Positions 55,513 through 64,000 of a stretch of 64,000 bases of DNA are shown in pieces. The notes under the pieces were generated by a model, which saw only the letters and a program-made list of their open reading frames with translations, made no database searches and had not been told where the DNA came from. Source of the stretch: Leisingera sp. ANG1 (GTDB lineage Bacteria > Pseudomonadota > Alphaproteobacteria > Rhodobacterales > Rhodobacteraceae); contig NZ_AFCF02000008.1 of NCBI RefSeq assembly GCF_000203975.2, positions 62,001-126,000 of the forward strand, read 5' to 3'. Both the position numbers and the translations under genes were made by a program. Numbering within the stretch: the stretch's first letter is position 1; each line of letters starts with the position of its first letter.

Positions 55513-56265
55513 ATGACTTTGCAAGGCAAACACGCGCTGGTGACCGGCGGCGGCACCGGGATCGGGCTGGCAATTGCCAGGGCCTTGGCGTCGGAGGGGG
55601 CGCAGGTCACCATTACCGGACGCAGGCAGGAAGTGCTGGAGGATGCTGCAACAGAAGGGCTGCATCCGCTGATAATGGACGTGCGCGACGAAGAGGATGT
55701 GGCGGCCAAAGTGAACGTGGCGGTGGAGGCCCGCGGCCCGGTCCAGATCTGCGTCGCCAATGCCGGCGTTGCCGAAGGCGCGGCGCTGCACAAGACCTCG
55801 ATGGCGTTCTGGCGCAACATGATGGCCACCAATCTGGACGGTGCCTTCCTGACCATCCGCGAGTGCTTCACGTCAATGCGGCAGACCGATTGGGGGCGGG
55901 TTATTACCGTCTCATCTGTCGCGGGCCTGCGCGGGCTGAAGGGCGGCGCCTGCTACACCGCCAGCAAACACGGGCTGGTCGGGCTGACCCGCGCCCTCAG
56001 CGAGGATTACCTGGGCACACCCTTCACTTTCAACGCGCTGTGCCCCGGCTACGTGGACACCCCGATTGTGGAGCGCAACATCACCTCCATCGCCCAGCGC
56101 GCCGGTATGAGCGCGGTGGAGGCACTGGACGTGATGGTGAACGCCAATCGCCACAAGCGGCTGATCGAGCCGGAGGAAGTGGCCGCCGCCGCCCTGTGGC
56201 TCTGCGGTCCCGGGTCCGGGTCAGTGAACGGCCAGTGCATCGAAATCTCGGGCGGGCAGATGTGA
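55513..56265 (+). CDS. SDR family oxidoreductase (3-oxoacyl-ACP reductase-like)
   Basis: 250 aa classical short-chain dehydrogenase. Cofactor loop TGGGTGIG (11-18); the GRR after strand 2 suggests NADP preference. NAG motif in VANAGVAEG, catalytic Ser in TVSSVAGLRG, YxxxK in CYTASKHG, and C-terminal VNGQCIEISGGQM as in FabG-like enzymes and PHB/hydroxyacyl-CoA dehydrogenases. Substrate not determined. Its stop overlaps the next start (TGATG). Confidence 0.9.
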   Translation: MTLQGKHALVTGGGTGIGLAIARALASEGAQVTITGRRQEVLEDAATEGLHPLIMDVRDEEDVAAKVNVAVEARGPVQICVANAGVAEGAALHKTSMAFWRNMMATNLDGAFLTIRECFTSMRQTDWGRVITVSSVAGLRGLKGGACYTASKHGLVGLTRALSEDYLGTPFTFNALCPGYVDTPIVERNITSIAQRAGMSAVEALDVMVNANRHKRLIEPEEVAAAALWLCGPGSGSVNGQCIEISGGQM

Positions 56266-56642
56266 TGGACCGCAAGGATTTCAATGAGTTCTGCGCCACC
56301 TTTCCAGCAGCCGAACATGTGGTTCAATGGGGCAACGCAGACGTCTGGAAGGCGGGCGGCAAGCTGTTCGCCGTCTGCGGCTGGGCCGATGGCAGGGATG
56401 CCTTCACCTTCAAGGCCGGCGACATCGCCTATGAGGTGCTGCAAGAGCGCCCCGGCGTCCGTCCGGCCCCTTACTTGGCATCGCGGGGGATGAAGTGGCT
56501 GCAGCAGTATGATGAAAACGGGCTGACCGATACGGAGCTGAAGGAGCAGATCACCCTGTCCTATCAGATGGTCACTGCGAAGCTGTCGAAGAAGAAGCGC
56601 GCCGAGTTCGGGATACCGGATCCGCAGCCGGCGGGCGGCTAG
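56265..56642 (+). CDS. MmcQ/YjbR family protein
   Basis: 125 aa from ATG 56265, which overlaps the SDR stop by one base. Double-wing DNA-binding-like fold family: MDRKDFNEFCATFPAAEHVVQWGNADVWKAGGKLFAV, then FTFKAGDIAYEVLQERPGVRPAPYLASRGMKWLQ and SYQMVTAKLSKKKRAEFG. The family is small and uncharacterised, despite MmcQ having been linked to mitomycin resistance clusters. Confidence 0.87.
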   Translation: MDRKDFNEFCATFPAAEHVVQWGNADVWKAGGKLFAVCGWADGRDAFTFKAGDIAYEVLQERPGVRPAPYLASRGMKWLQQYDENGLTDTELKEQITLSYQMVTAKLSKKKRAEFGIPDPQPAGG

Positions 56643-56723
56643 GCACTGGACAGAACGTCCAGGATAGGATAGCAAACCAAAAAAGCTTCAAGCTTAAAAT
56701 ACCCATCAGACGCGAGGCCCTCC

Positions 56724-57917
56724 ATGACCGATTTTGCCGCAACCAAGGCGATGTTCGACCTGCCCGACGGGGTGATCTATCTGGATGGCAACTCGCTCGG
56801 CCCCCTGCCCCGCGCTGCCAAGGACCGGGTCGCGGCGATGATGCAGGACGAATGGGGCCAGATGCTGATTACCGGCTGGAATATGGCCGGCTGGATGGAC
56901 AAGCCCAAGGCGCTGGGAGACCGGATCGGGCGGCTGATCGGGGCGGAGCCGGGCCATGTGGTGATGGGCGACACGCTGTCGATCAAGGTTTACCAGGCCG
57001 TTGCCTCGGCGCTGGAGCTGAACCCGGGGCGCAAGGTGGTGCTGTCGGACAACGGCAACTTCCCAACCGACCTCTATATGGCCAGCGGGCTGCTGAAGTC
57101 GCTGGGGCCGGACTATGAGCTGCGGGTGGTGGACCCGGAAGCGGTTGAAGACGCCATCACCGATGAGATCGCGGTACTGATGATCACCGAGGTGGATTAC
57201 CGCACCGGCCGCAAGCACGACATGAAGGCGCTTACCGAAAAGGCCCACGCCCTTGGCGTTCTGACGGTCTGGGATCTGGCCCATTCTGCTGGCGCGGTGC
57301 CGGTGGATCTGGCCGGGTGCAAGGCGGATTTCGCCGTTGGCTGCACCTACAAGTATCTGAATGGCGGCCCCGGCGCGCCGGCCTTCATCTATGTCTCGCC
57401 GCGCTACGCGGAGACCGCCCGCCCGGCGCTGTCGGGCTGGCTGGGGCATGAGGCACCCTTTGCTTTCGACCTCGACTACCGCCCCGGCAGCGGCATCGAC
57501 CGGATGCGCGTCGGCACCCCGCCGATCCTGCAGCTGACCGCGCTGGAGGCCGCAATGGATATCTGGGACATGGCGGATATGGACGCGGTGCGCGCCAAGT
57601 CCATTGAGCTGTGCGACCTGTTCATTGCCCTGGTTGAGGAAAGCTGCCCGCAGCTGGAGCTCGCCTCCCCCCGCGACCCGGCGTTCCGTGGCAGCCAGGT
57701 GTCGTTCAAGTTCGACGAAGGCTATGCTGCGATGCAGGCGCTGATCGCCCGCGGCGTGATCGGCGATTTCCGGGCGCCGGATATCATGCGGTTCGGCTTC
57801 ACCCCGCTGTATATCGACGAGGGTGACGTGCGCACGGCGGCTGAGATCATCACGGATGTCATGACCAACGCCCTGTGGGACCGGCCGGAATACATGGTCC
57901 GCCACGCGGTCACCTGA
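56724..57917 (+). CDS. kynU: Kynureninase
   Basis: PLP enzyme cleaving kynurenine to anthranilate and alanine in tryptophan breakdown. 397 aa. [13 protein letters not shown] at the N-terminus and [14 protein letters not shown] are family motifs; the PLP Lys is K210 in [29 protein letters not shown] substrate-site residues follow. It lies 148 bp upstream of kynA, with which it works in the kynurenine pathway; kynurenine formamidase is not in the window. Confidence 0.94.
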   Translation: MTDFAATKAMFDLPDGVIYLDGNSLGPLPRAAKDRVAAMMQDEWGQMLITGWNMAGWMDKPKALGDRIGRLIGAEPGHVVMGDTLSIKVYQAVASALELNPGRKVVLSDNGNFPTDLYMASGLLKSLGPDYELRVVDPEAVEDAITDEIAVLMITEVDYRTGRKHDMKALTEKAHALGVLTVWDLAHSAGAVPVDLAGCKADFAVGCTYKYLNGGPGAPAFIYVSPRYAETARPALSGWLGHEAPFAFDLDYRPGSGIDRMRVGTPPILQLTALEAAMDIWDMADMDAVRAKSIELCDLFIALVEESCPQLELASPRDPAFRGSQVSFKFDEGYAAMQALIARGVIGDFRAPDIMRFGFTPLYIDEGDVRTAAEIITDVMTNALWDRPEYMVRHAVT

Positions 57918-58065
57918 TGCGCCTGCGCCGCGCATACCATCTGCCGCTCTGCCGCCCGGCGGGCTGGGTCGCGCTGTGGCGCCGCCTGGCCCAATGCGGC
58001 ACCCTGAACCGGAGGACGCATTCCTTTCCCTGACTTATACTGCATTTAGGAAAAGGAATAATCCG

Positions 58066-58899
58066 ATGACACAACCCTATGATCCCGCCGAAGACGGCGC
58101 CCAGATGTCCTTTGACGGGCGCATGTCCTATGGCGATTACCTGTCGCTCGACATGCTGCTGAACGCGCAGAAAACATGGACCAATACCCATGACGAAATG
58201 CTGTTCATCATTCAGCACCAGACGTCAGAACTGTGGATGCGGCTGGCCATTCACGAGCTGAGCGCCGCCCGCGAGCGGCTGCTGGGCGGTCAGGCGCGGC
58301 AGGCGTTCAAGATGCTGGCGCGGGTGGCGCGCATCTTCGAGCAGCTCAATTCCGCCTGGGATGTTCTGCGCACCATGACACCCTCGGACTATACTGCGTT
58401 CCGGGATGAGCTGGGCCAAAGCTCCGGCTTTCAGTCCCATCAATACCGGCAGATCGAATTCATGCTCGGCAACCGCAACAAGGCGATGCTGCGCCCGCAC
58501 GCCCACCGCCCGGACATTCTGGCGCTGCTGGAGGCGGAACTGAAACAGCCGTCGCTATACGATGTGGCGCTGAAGGCGCTGGCGCAGAGCTTTGCGCTGC
58601 CGGATGAGGTGGTGAACCGGGATGTGTCGGAGGCCTATCAGCCGCATGAAGCGGTGCAGGCCGCCTGGACCGAGGTCTACCGCGACACCGAAACCCATTG
58701 GGAGCTCTATGAGCTGGCCGAAAAACTGGTGGATTTCGAGGACTACTTCCGCCGTTGGCGTTTCAACCATGTGACCACGGTGGAGCGCGTCATCGGCTTC
58801 AAGCGCGGCACCGGCGGCACTGGCGGCGTCAGCTATCTGAAACGGATGCTGGAGGTGGAGCTGTTCCCCGAGCTGTGGCACCTGCGCACCGAGCTTTGA
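58066..58899 (+). CDS. kynA: Tryptophan 2,3-dioxygenase
   Basis: Heme enzyme opening the tryptophan indole ring to N-formylkynurenine. 277 aa from ATG 58066 (AAAAGGAA upstream). [59 protein letters not shown] and [18 protein letters not shown] are all TDO signatures, including the distal-site His and the substrate carboxylate-binding Arg. A TATACT sequence 40 nt ahead could be its own -10, but no convincing -35 accompanies it. Confidence 0.96.
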   Translation: MTQPYDPAEDGAQMSFDGRMSYGDYLSLDMLLNAQKTWTNTHDEMLFIIQHQTSELWMRLAIHELSAARERLLGGQARQAFKMLARVARIFEQLNSAWDVLRTMTPSDYTAFRDELGQSSGFQSHQYRQIEFMLGNRNKAMLRPHAHRPDILALLEAELKQPSLYDVALKALAQSFALPDEVVNRDVSEAYQPHEAVQAAWTEVYRDTETHWELYELAEKLVDFEDYFRRWRFNHVTTVERVIGFKRGTGGTGGVSYLKRMLEVELFPELWHLRTEL

Positions 58900-58905
58900 A
58901 ACTTC

Positions 58906-58930
58906 GGCGGGTCGGATACTCCGGCCCGCC
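58906..58930. terminator. Hairpin between convergent kynA and TetR genes
   Basis: GGCGGGTCGG (58906-58915) pairs with CCGGCCCGCC (58921-58930), one wobble, 5-nt loop. No U-tract on either strand. It occupies almost the whole 31-bp gap. Confidence 0.55.
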
Positions 58931-59512
58931 TCACCGCGGCGTCAGCCCCGCCCCGGCAAGGGCCGCCAGCTGGCGCACCCCGTCCTGGTAAGCCTCGTAA
59001 TCCGCGGCAGTTTGCTTGATCCCCTTCAATGAGGCGCAGAGGGTCCGGGCAATCACCGACGCCTCACCGCTCAGCGCGGCCTCTCCCGCCCCGGCCTGCT
59101 GCTCCAGCCAAGCGGCGTAATGCGCGCAGAGGGCAGCCTCGCCATCTTCGATTTCCGCACCGGCCACATGTTTGGTGACCTCGAACAGCTCCATCCCGTG
59201 CGGCGAGGCCATCATCTGCTCAACCGCTTCGCCGCCCTGGGCCTGAAAGGCCGCCAGCAGCCGCTCCGGCAGCGGCCCCGGTTCCGCCAGCGCCGCCCGC
59301 ACCCCGGCAGCCGCGTTGCCGTAATAGGCGGCCACCAGCGCCCGGAAAATCGCGTCCTTGTTCTTGAAATGCAGATACAGCGCAGGCCGAGACATGCCCG
59401 CGCCCTTGGCGATGTCATCCATCGAGGTCTTGCGGAATCCGTAAGTTGAGAACGCCATCCAGGCGGCCTCAAGGATTGCCTGCTGTTTCGGATCAATGCC
59501 TGCCATGTTCAT
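58931..59512 (-). CDS. TetR/AcrR family transcriptional regulator
   Basis: 193 aa from ATG 59512. The N-terminal helix-turn-helix is at residues about 26-50 (FRKTSMDDIAKGAGMSRPALYLHFKNKDAIF). The C-terminal half is a variable ligand-binding domain ending in a Leu/Ala/Gly-rich tail. Divergent from the ior-like molybdoenzyme genes across a 93-bp region full of TGACA-based palindromes, so it very likely represses both itself and that operon; the inducer is unknown. Confidence 0.93.
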   Translation of the reverse strand: MNMAGIDPKQQAILEAAWMAFSTYGFRKTSMDDIAKGAGMSRPALYLHFKNKDAIFRALVAAYYGNAAAGVRAALAEPGPLPERLLAAFQAQGGEAVEQMMASPHGMELFEVTKHVAGAEIEDGEAALCAHYAAWLEQQAGAGEAALSGEASVIARTLCASLKGIKQTAADYEAYQDGVRQLAALAGAGLTPR

Positions 59513-59523
59513 GTTTCCGCTTC

Positions 59524-59582
59524 TGACATTGTTTGTTAAAAATGTCAATTGACACCCTGACAAAACTAGTTATTTTTGTCAG
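59524..59582. promoter_or_regulatory. Divergent promoter/operator region between TetR and ior genes
   Basis: Three nested dyads: TGACATT (59524-59530)/AATGTCA (59541-59547); TGTCAATTGACA (59543-59554), whose two halves are back-to-back -35 boxes; and CTGACAAAA (59557-59565)/TTTTGTCAG (59574-59582) with an 8-nt spacer. On the plus strand TTGACA (59549-59554) is 16 nt from TATTTT (59571-59576), a fair promoter for the ior genes overlapped by the last dyad. Both flanking genes start within 40 nt. Confidence 0.65.
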
Positions 59583-59605
59583 AAGCACAGCAACGGAGTC
59601 CCGCC

Positions 59606-60070
59606 ATGCCAACAGACCTGCGCATCAATGGAAAAACCCATCAGGTGAATCTGCCTGATGATGTGCCCCTCCTCTGGGTTCTGCGGGATGAGGTCGGCCT
59701 CACCGGCACCAAGTTCGGCTGCGGCGTGGCTGCCTGCGGCGCCTGCACCGTCCATATCGACGGCGAGGCGGTGCGCTCCTGCCAGGTGGCGCTTTCGGAT
59801 GTCTGGGGCGAGGTGACAACGATCGAGGGCCTTGGCACGCCGGACGCCATGGCGGCAATCCAGCAGGCCTGGGTGGAGCATCAGGTAGCCCAGTGCGGCT
59901 ATTGCCAGTCCGGCCAGATCATGCAGGCGGCGAGCCTGCTGGCAGAGAACCCGGCCCCCTCGGACGCGGAGATTGACGAGGCGATGCAGGGCAACCTGTG
60001 CCGCTGCGGCACCTACCCGCGCATCCGCGCAGCCATCCATTCTGCCGCCCAGAAGATGCAGGAGGCGTAA
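59606..60070 (+). CDS. (2Fe-2S)-binding subunit of isoquinoline 1-oxidoreductase-like molybdoenzyme
   Basis: 154 aa from ATG 59606 with GGAG 8 bases ahead. Plant-type ferredoxin cluster ligands C39, C44, C47, C59, and the C-terminal four-helix cluster ligands C97, C100, C132, C134 (CGYCQSGQI... [10 protein letters not shown]). Matches the small IorA-type subunit, which passes electrons from the Mo centre. Just 3 bp before the large-subunit gene. Confidence 0.93.
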   Translation: MPTDLRINGKTHQVNLPDDVPLLWVLRDEVGLTGTKFGCGVAACGACTVHIDGEAVRSCQVALSDVWGEVTTIEGLGTPDAMAAIQQAWVEHQVAQCGYCQSGQIMQAASLLAENPAPSDAEIDEAMQGNLCRCGTYPRIRAAIHSAAQKMQEA

Positions 60071-60073
60071 CCT

Positions 60074-62314
60074 ATGGCCAGTTTCAAGAAAATTGCCCGC
60101 CGCAGCTTCCTGATCGGCTCTGCCGCCATTGTCGGCGGCGTTGCTTTCGGCGCCTATTACGTCAGCCGGCCGGCCCCGAACCCGCTGAAACCGGCAGATG
60201 GCGAAGCGGCGTTTAACCCGTTTGTGATGATCTCACACGAAAAGATCACTCTGATCGCCCCCCGCGCCGAGATGGGCCAGGGCGTGCACACCACCTGGGC
60301 CGCATTGATCGCCGAAGAGCTGGACGTGACGCTGGACCAGGTGGAGGTCATCCACGGCCCAGCCGCCACTGCCTATTACAACTCCGCCCTGCTGGGGGAA
60401 GTGATCCCCTCCAAAGGCTACGACAAATCGCGGTTCATACATTCGCTGGGCGAGGCGCTTGGCCATGCGGGCAAGCTGATGGACATGCAGGTGACCGGCG
60501 GCTCCTCCTCGATGAAGGACGGGTATGAGCGGATGCGGGCCGCGGGCGCCTCTGCCCGGGAAACGCTGAAACTTGCCGCAGCCAACCGGCTGGGCATTGC
60601 CAGCAGCCAGCTGTCCACCAAGGAGGGCAAGGTGATTGCCCCCGGCAACATTGAAATCGCCTATACCGATCTGGCTGCTGAGGCTGCCGGGCTGGAACCG
60701 GTGGAGGCCCAACTGCGCCACCGCAGCGAATGGAAACTGCTGGGCAAGGCGCAGCCGCGTGTGGACATGCCCGGCAAGGCCACCGGCACAGCTAAGTTCG
60801 GCATCGACATGCGCCTGCCAGGGATGAAATTCGCGGCCCTCAAGGCCAACCCGCACCTTGGCGGTTCCATAAACGGCTTTGATGCCAGCGAAGCGCTGCA
60901 AATGCCGGGCGTCGAGCAAGTTGTGGACCTGGGCAATGCCTTTGCCGTGGTTGCAAACAACACATGGCTCGCCATCCAGGCCGCCGAGGCGGTCGCCGCA
61001 GACTGGGGGCCTGCCCCCATTCCGGACACGCAAGCGGAAATCCAGGACGCCATCCGCGCGGCCTTTGACGCTGAGCCGAACTCCACCCTGCGCGACGATG
61101 GCGATGTCTCCGCACTTCCCCAAGGGGCGCAGGAAGTCTCCGCCGAATACGAGGTGCCCTTCCTTGCCCACGCGACGATGGAGCCGCTGAACGCCACCGC
61201 ACTCTACGACGGCAGCAAACTGCAGCTCTGGAGCGGCAACCAGGGGCCGCTTCTCACCCGCAACCACTGCGCCGATGCGTTGGGGATCGACCCTGAACAG
61301 GTCCAAGTGAACACCTCTCTGATGGGCGGCGGCTTCGGGCGGCGCGGCGAGATGGACTTCTCGGTCTATGCCGCCAAGCTGGCGCGGCAGATGCCGGGCA
61401 CCCCGGTACAGCTCACCTGGAGCCGGGAAGAAGACATGACCCATGATTTCTACCGCCCCGGTGCCATGGCCCGGATGCGGGGCGCGGTGAAGGACGGCAG
61501 CGCGGTCCTGCTGGACGGTCAGATCGCCAGCCAAGCGCTGACCCCGCAGCTGATGAGCCGCTGGTTCGGCATGACACCTGCGGGTCCCGACACAACACTT
61601 GTCGACGGCGCCTTCAACCAGCCCTACGGCATCCCCAACTACCGCATCCGCGGCCACGCCGCGGACCTGCAGGTCCCGATCGGCGCCTGGCGGTCTGTCG
61701 GGGCGTCCTTCAACGGCTTCTTCATGGAAAGCTTCATGGACGAGATGGCCCATGCGGCCGGAGCCGATCCGCTGGAATTCCGGCTGGCCCTCACACGCCA
61801 GGAATGGGCACCTGCAGCCAAGGTGCTGGAAGCGGTCAAGGAGATGTCCGGCTGGACCGGTAAGACGCCTGATGGCGTTGGCCGGGGCGTTGCCATGACC
61901 TACAGCTTCGGCACGCCCGTGGCACAGGTGATCGAGGTGACGGAGGAAGGCGGTCTGATCCGCCTCAGGAAGGCCTGGATCGCCGCCGACCTGGGCGTTG
62001 CGCTGGATCCGCAGAACCTGGAAGCACAGATGTTCGGCGGCATGGCCTATGGGCTGTCAGCTGCCATGTTCGGCGAGATCACCTTCGCCGAAGGTGCGGC
62101 GGAACAAGGGAACTTCCCCGACTACGACGCCATCCGCATGCACACGATGCCTGAAGTGGAGGTGCGTATTCTGGAAGAGCAATCGCATATCAGCGGCGCA
62201 GGCGAGCCCGGCACCCCGCCAGCGGCTCCGGCGCTGGCCAATGCGCTCTTTGACCTCACCGGCAAACGCGCCCGGCGGCTGCCGCTGATGCATGACTTCG
62301 ATCTGCTGATCTGA
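60074..62314 (+). CDS. Molybdopterin-binding subunit, isoquinoline 1-oxidoreductase / aldehyde dehydrogenase type
   Basis: 746 aa. It starts with a twin-arginine signal, RRSFLIGSA (9-17), followed by a hydrophobic stretch, so the enzyme is exported folded with its cofactors. Xanthine-oxidase-family features: [39 protein letters not shown] (Mo-pterin loop), and the C-terminal [19 protein letters not shown] carrying the catalytic Glu. There is no FAD subunit nearby, as expected for IorAB-type enzymes that use cytochrome acceptors. Physiological substrate (N-heterocycle or aldehyde) unknown. Confidence 0.92.
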   Translation: MASFKKIARRSFLIGSAAIVGGVAFGAYYVSRPAPNPLKPADGEAAFNPFVMISHEKITLIAPRAEMGQGVHTTWAALIAEELDVTLDQVEVIHGPAATAYYNSALLGEVIPSKGYDKSRFIHSLGEALGHAGKLMDMQVTGGSSSMKDGYERMRAAGASARETLKLAAANRLGIASSQLSTKEGKVIAPGNIEIAYTDLAAEAAGLEPVEAQLRHRSEWKLLGKAQPRVDMPGKATGTAKFGIDMRLPGMKFAALKANPHLGGSINGFDASEALQMPGVEQVVDLGNAFAVVANNTWLAIQAAEAVAADWGPAPIPDTQAEIQDAIRAAFDAEPNSTLRDDGDVSALPQGAQEVSAEYEVPFLAHATMEPLNATALYDGSKLQLWSGNQGPLLTRNHCADALGIDPEQVQVNTSLMGGGFGRRGEMDFSVYAAKLARQMPGTPVQLTWSREEDMTHDFYRPGAMARMRGAVKDGSAVLLDGQIASQALTPQLMSRWFGMTPAGPDTTLVDGAFNQPYGIPNYRIRGHAADLQVPIGAWRSVGASFNGFFMESFMDEMAHAAGADPLEFRLALTRQEWAPAAKVLEAVKEMSGWTGKTPDGVGRGVAMTYSFGTPVAQVIEVTEEGGLIRLRKAWIAADLGVALDPQNLEAQMFGGMAYGLSAAMFGEITFAEGAAEQGNFPDYDAIRMHTMPEVEVRILEEQSHISGAGEPGTPPAAPALANALFDLTGKRARRLPLMHDFDLLI

Positions 62315-62321
62315 CACCTGC

Positions 62322-62348
62322 GCGGCCTGCCCTGCCGGGGCGGGCCGC
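62322..62348. terminator. Hairpin between convergent ior and GNAT genes
   Basis: GCGGCC (62322-62327) pairs with GGCCGC (62343-62348), with further inner pairs (GCCC/GGGC) around a 5-nt loop. No U-tract; Rho-assisted or bidirectional use is possible. Confidence 0.5.
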
Positions 62349-62354
62349 AAATTC

Positions 62355-62870
62355 TCAGGCGAGCGGTTTCACCATGCGGTAGTTGTGGAGCGTCACACCG
62401 CGGCGCTCCACCTCACGCGGCCGTTCAACGGCAAACCCCTGCCGCTCAAAGAACCCGCGCGCGGCCTCGCTGGCATTCACGTATAACTGCACCAGCCCTT
62501 GCCTTTGCGCTGCGGCCTCCAACTGCCCGTACAAGGCTGCTGCAACGCCCTGCCCCGCAGCCCGCGGATGGCAGAACAGCATGTCGATATGGCCGTCTGC
62601 CTCCAGGTCGATGAAGGCCGCAGCAACATCCGCCTTGTCCGCGGCCACCCACAGCTTGCGGCCATCGCAAACCCGCTGCCGGAACAGATCCGGCGGCGGG
62701 GCCTCCGGACACCAGGCGGCAATCTGCTCCGGAGTATAATGGCGGCTGGCAAGGCCATGCACCGCTGAATGGAATACATCCGCCAGCGCGGCTGCATCTT
62801 CAGCCCTGCCGCGCCTGACAGTGAACGCCCGCAGCCCCGAGGCAGCGCCGCCTGCACCTTCTTGTGTCAT
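62355..62870 (-). CDS. GNAT family N-acetyltransferase
   Basis: 171 aa. Residues 17-45 hold motif C/D ([25 protein letters not shown]), and the acetyl-CoA site is in [29 protein letters not shown], followed by [41 protein letters not shown]. It resembles the YafP-like subgroup. Substrate unknown. It lies 9 bp after the amidotransferase gene and is probably co-transcribed with it. Confidence 0.88.
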   Translation of the reverse strand: MTQEGAGGAASGLRAFTVRRGRAEDAAALADVFHSAVHGLASRHYTPEQIAAWCPEAPPPDLFRQRVCDGRKLWVAADKADVAAAFIDLEADGHIDMLFCHPRAAGQGVAAALYGQLEAAAQRQGLVQLYVNASEAARGFFERQGFAVERPREVERRGVTLHNYRMVKPLA

Positions 62871-62879
62871 GAAAGAACC

Positions 62880-63659
62880 CTATGCCGTCTTCTGAAGACC
62901 AGCCTGCGGGCCGCCCGCGGCCCAGGCTTGCACTGCAGCGCCAAAGGCTTCGAACAGCGGCCGCGAAACCGGGTCCGCCGCCGCCTCCCACTCCGGATGC
63001 CATTGCACCGACAGGGTGAACCCCGGCGCGTCCTTGATATAGACCGCCTCCGGCGTGCCATCAGGCGCGTGGCCGTCGATGACAACCCGCGCGCCGGGAC
63101 GCTTGATGCCCTGACCGTGCAGGGTGTTGGTCATCACTTCCTCCGCGCCGAACAGGCGGTGAAACACCCCGCCAGAGCTGAATTTGACCGTGTGGCGCAG
63201 GGCGAATTTCTCCTCCAGCGTGCCGTCCGGCGGCATCCGGTGATTCATCCGCCCCGGCAGGTCGCGGATTTCCGGGTGCAGGGTGCCGCCCATCGCCACG
63301 TTCACCTCCTGGAAACCGCGGCAGATGCCCAGAAACGGCTGGCCGCGCTCCACGCAGGCACGCACCAGCGGCAGCGTGATCGCGTCGCGTGCCCGGTCAA
63401 AGGCACCATGCGCCTCCGTCTCGGCCTCGCCATATTCATTGGGATGCACGTTGGGCCGCCCGCCAGTCAGCAGGAAGCCGTCGAAGGTATCCAGCAGTTC
63501 CGCCACCGTCACGAACCGCGGATCCGAGGGGATCATCAGCGGCATGCAGCCCGCCACCTCGGCGATTGCCTCGGAATTCATCGTCCCGCCCGCGTGCACG
63601 GGATACTGATCGTTCAGCAGATAGGAATTGCCGATGATGCCTACTTTGGGTCGCGCCAT
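62880..63659 (-). CDS. Class I glutamine amidotransferase, gamma-glutamyl-GABA hydrolase (PuuD) type
   Basis: 259 aa. Nucleophile C113 in FLGICRGFQEVNVAMGG, and the His/Glu of the triad in LSVQWHPEWEA. GFLLTGGRPNVHPNEYG and the N-terminal VGIIGNSYLLNDQYPVHAGG fit the peptidase C26 / PuuD family, which frees GABA from gamma-glutamyl-GABA in putrescine use. The neighbouring cupin protein looks like the sensor end of a PuuR-like regulator, which supports the polyamine assignment. Confidence 0.87.
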   Translation of the reverse strand: MARPKVGIIGNSYLLNDQYPVHAGGTMNSEAIAEVAGCMPLMIPSDPRFVTVAELLDTFDGFLLTGGRPNVHPNEYGEAETEAHGAFDRARDAITLPLVRACVERGQPFLGICRGFQEVNVAMGGTLHPEIRDLPGRMNHRMPPDGTLEEKFALRHTVKFSSGGVFHRLFGAEEVMTNTLHGQGIKRPGARVVIDGHAPDGTPEAVYIKDAPGFTLSVQWHPEWEAAADPVSRPLFEAFGAAVQAWAAGGPQAGLQKTA

Positions 63660-63767
63660 GATCTGCCTGTAAATCCTTGTCCTTTAGAAAAACCTAGCTC
63701 TGCCACTGCCCGGGTTCAACAGTTCCTGCGGCGCAACAGATTGTTCACATGCGCACACGCCTCCGCC

Positions 63768-64000
63768 TCAGCTGCCCTCCTTGCCTGCCGCATTGCCGCC
63801 GGACACGACGGTGATCACCTTGCATCTCTGGCCGCCTGCAGCCCGGTAGCTGTGTTCGAAACCCGCATCGAAATAGACCGAGTCGCCCTTCTGCAGCACT
63901 TCGGTTTTGCCATGAATGGACAGTTGCAGGCTGCCCTCGATGACATAGAGCATCTCCGCGCCCTCGTGGCTGTGCGGCTTGCTTTGCACCGCCGTTGCCG
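63768..64000 (-). CDS. Cupin-domain protein, probably C-terminal half of an XRE-cupin regulator (cut by window edge)
   Basis: The frame is open to the right edge, so only the last 76 or so residues are visible: SKPHSHEGAEMLYVIEGSLQLSIHG, then KGDSVYFDAGFEHSYRAAGG, a classic cupin motif 1 and 2 pair. The GTG at 63989 is not a convincing start because the cupin motif begins before it. Size and position next to a PuuD-like gene suggest a PuuR-type helix-turn-helix/cupin regulator, but the DNA-binding part lies outside the window. Confidence 0.75.
   Translation of the reverse strand, partial: ATAVQSKPHSHEGAEMLYVIEGSLQLSIHGKTEVLQKGDSVYFDAGFEHSYRAAGGQRCKVITVVSGGNAAGKEGS

Noticed and set aside
1..64000. 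tRNA/rRNA genes, IS elements, phage genes, toxin-antitoxin or defence systems
   Set aside because: None could be recognised in the coding frames or intergenic sequence; gene content is housekeeping and catabolic throughout.

Overview
The window is GC-rich, densely coding DNA with no RNA gene, IS element, phage gene or CRISPR array that I can see. It reads as a chromosomal stretch of an alphaproteobacterium of the Rhodobacterales, most likely the Roseobacter group (Ruegeria/Phaeobacter/Leisingera type). The grounds are a 14-gene nuo operon interrupted by small accessory genes (a known habit of Rhodobacter-type nuo loci), a NuoE with a long C-terminal extension, a short (about 670 aa) NuoG, the leucine-catabolic liu genes, an M20 peptidase/peptide ABC cluster, and REP-like extragenic elements. 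The genus is an inference.

Layout. 1-19.3 kb (minus strand): complex I operon nuoABCDE-x-F-x-x-x-G-x-H-I-x-J-x-K-L-M-N, followed by birA and coaX (cut by the left edge). Seven small non-nuo genes (x) sit inside it, most overlapping or almost touching their neighbours. A good sigma70-type promoter lies 62 nt before nuoA. 19.4-28.9 kb (mainly minus): leucine/isovalerate catabolism (liuA, an acyl-CoA synthetase, a small secreted protein, liuB, liuD, liuE, liuC), interrupted by an ompW gene on the other strand that has an FNR-like box. 29.2-31.6 kb: creA, a DegT-family aminotransferase, a phosphoglycolate phosphatase.

31.7-40.2 kb (mainly plus): glmU-glmS (UDP-GlcNAc supply), a PPOX-fold protein, an AlkD-like DNA repair protein, an isolated lipoprotein on the minus strand, then moaA, waaA and a lipopolysaccharide-core-type glycosyltransferase. 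40.2-50.0 kb: two tandem M20 amidohydrolases, argE and a fused double ABC ATPase on the minus strand, divergent from a peptide-binding protein and two permeases on the plus strand: one uptake-and-hydrolysis unit split across a 338-bp regulatory region.

50-64 kb: a DUF3422 membrane protein, pntAB transhydrogenase with an unusual repeat-rich promoter, a membrane methyltransferase, an SDR plus an MmcQ/YjbR protein, kynurenine pathway genes kynU-kynA, a TetR regulator divergent from an isoquinoline-1-oxidoreductase-like molybdoenzyme (2Fe-2S subunit plus Mo subunit) across a palindrome-rich intergenic region, a GNAT acetyltransferase, a PuuD-like glutamine amidotransferase, and the C-terminal part of a cupin protein cut by the right edge.

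No clearly unprecedented system is evident. The most interesting material is the set of uncharacterised genes embedded in the complex I operon, the NuoE and NuoL extensions, and several well-formed but unassigned operator-like palindromes (pntA, liuA, TetR/ior, dpp).
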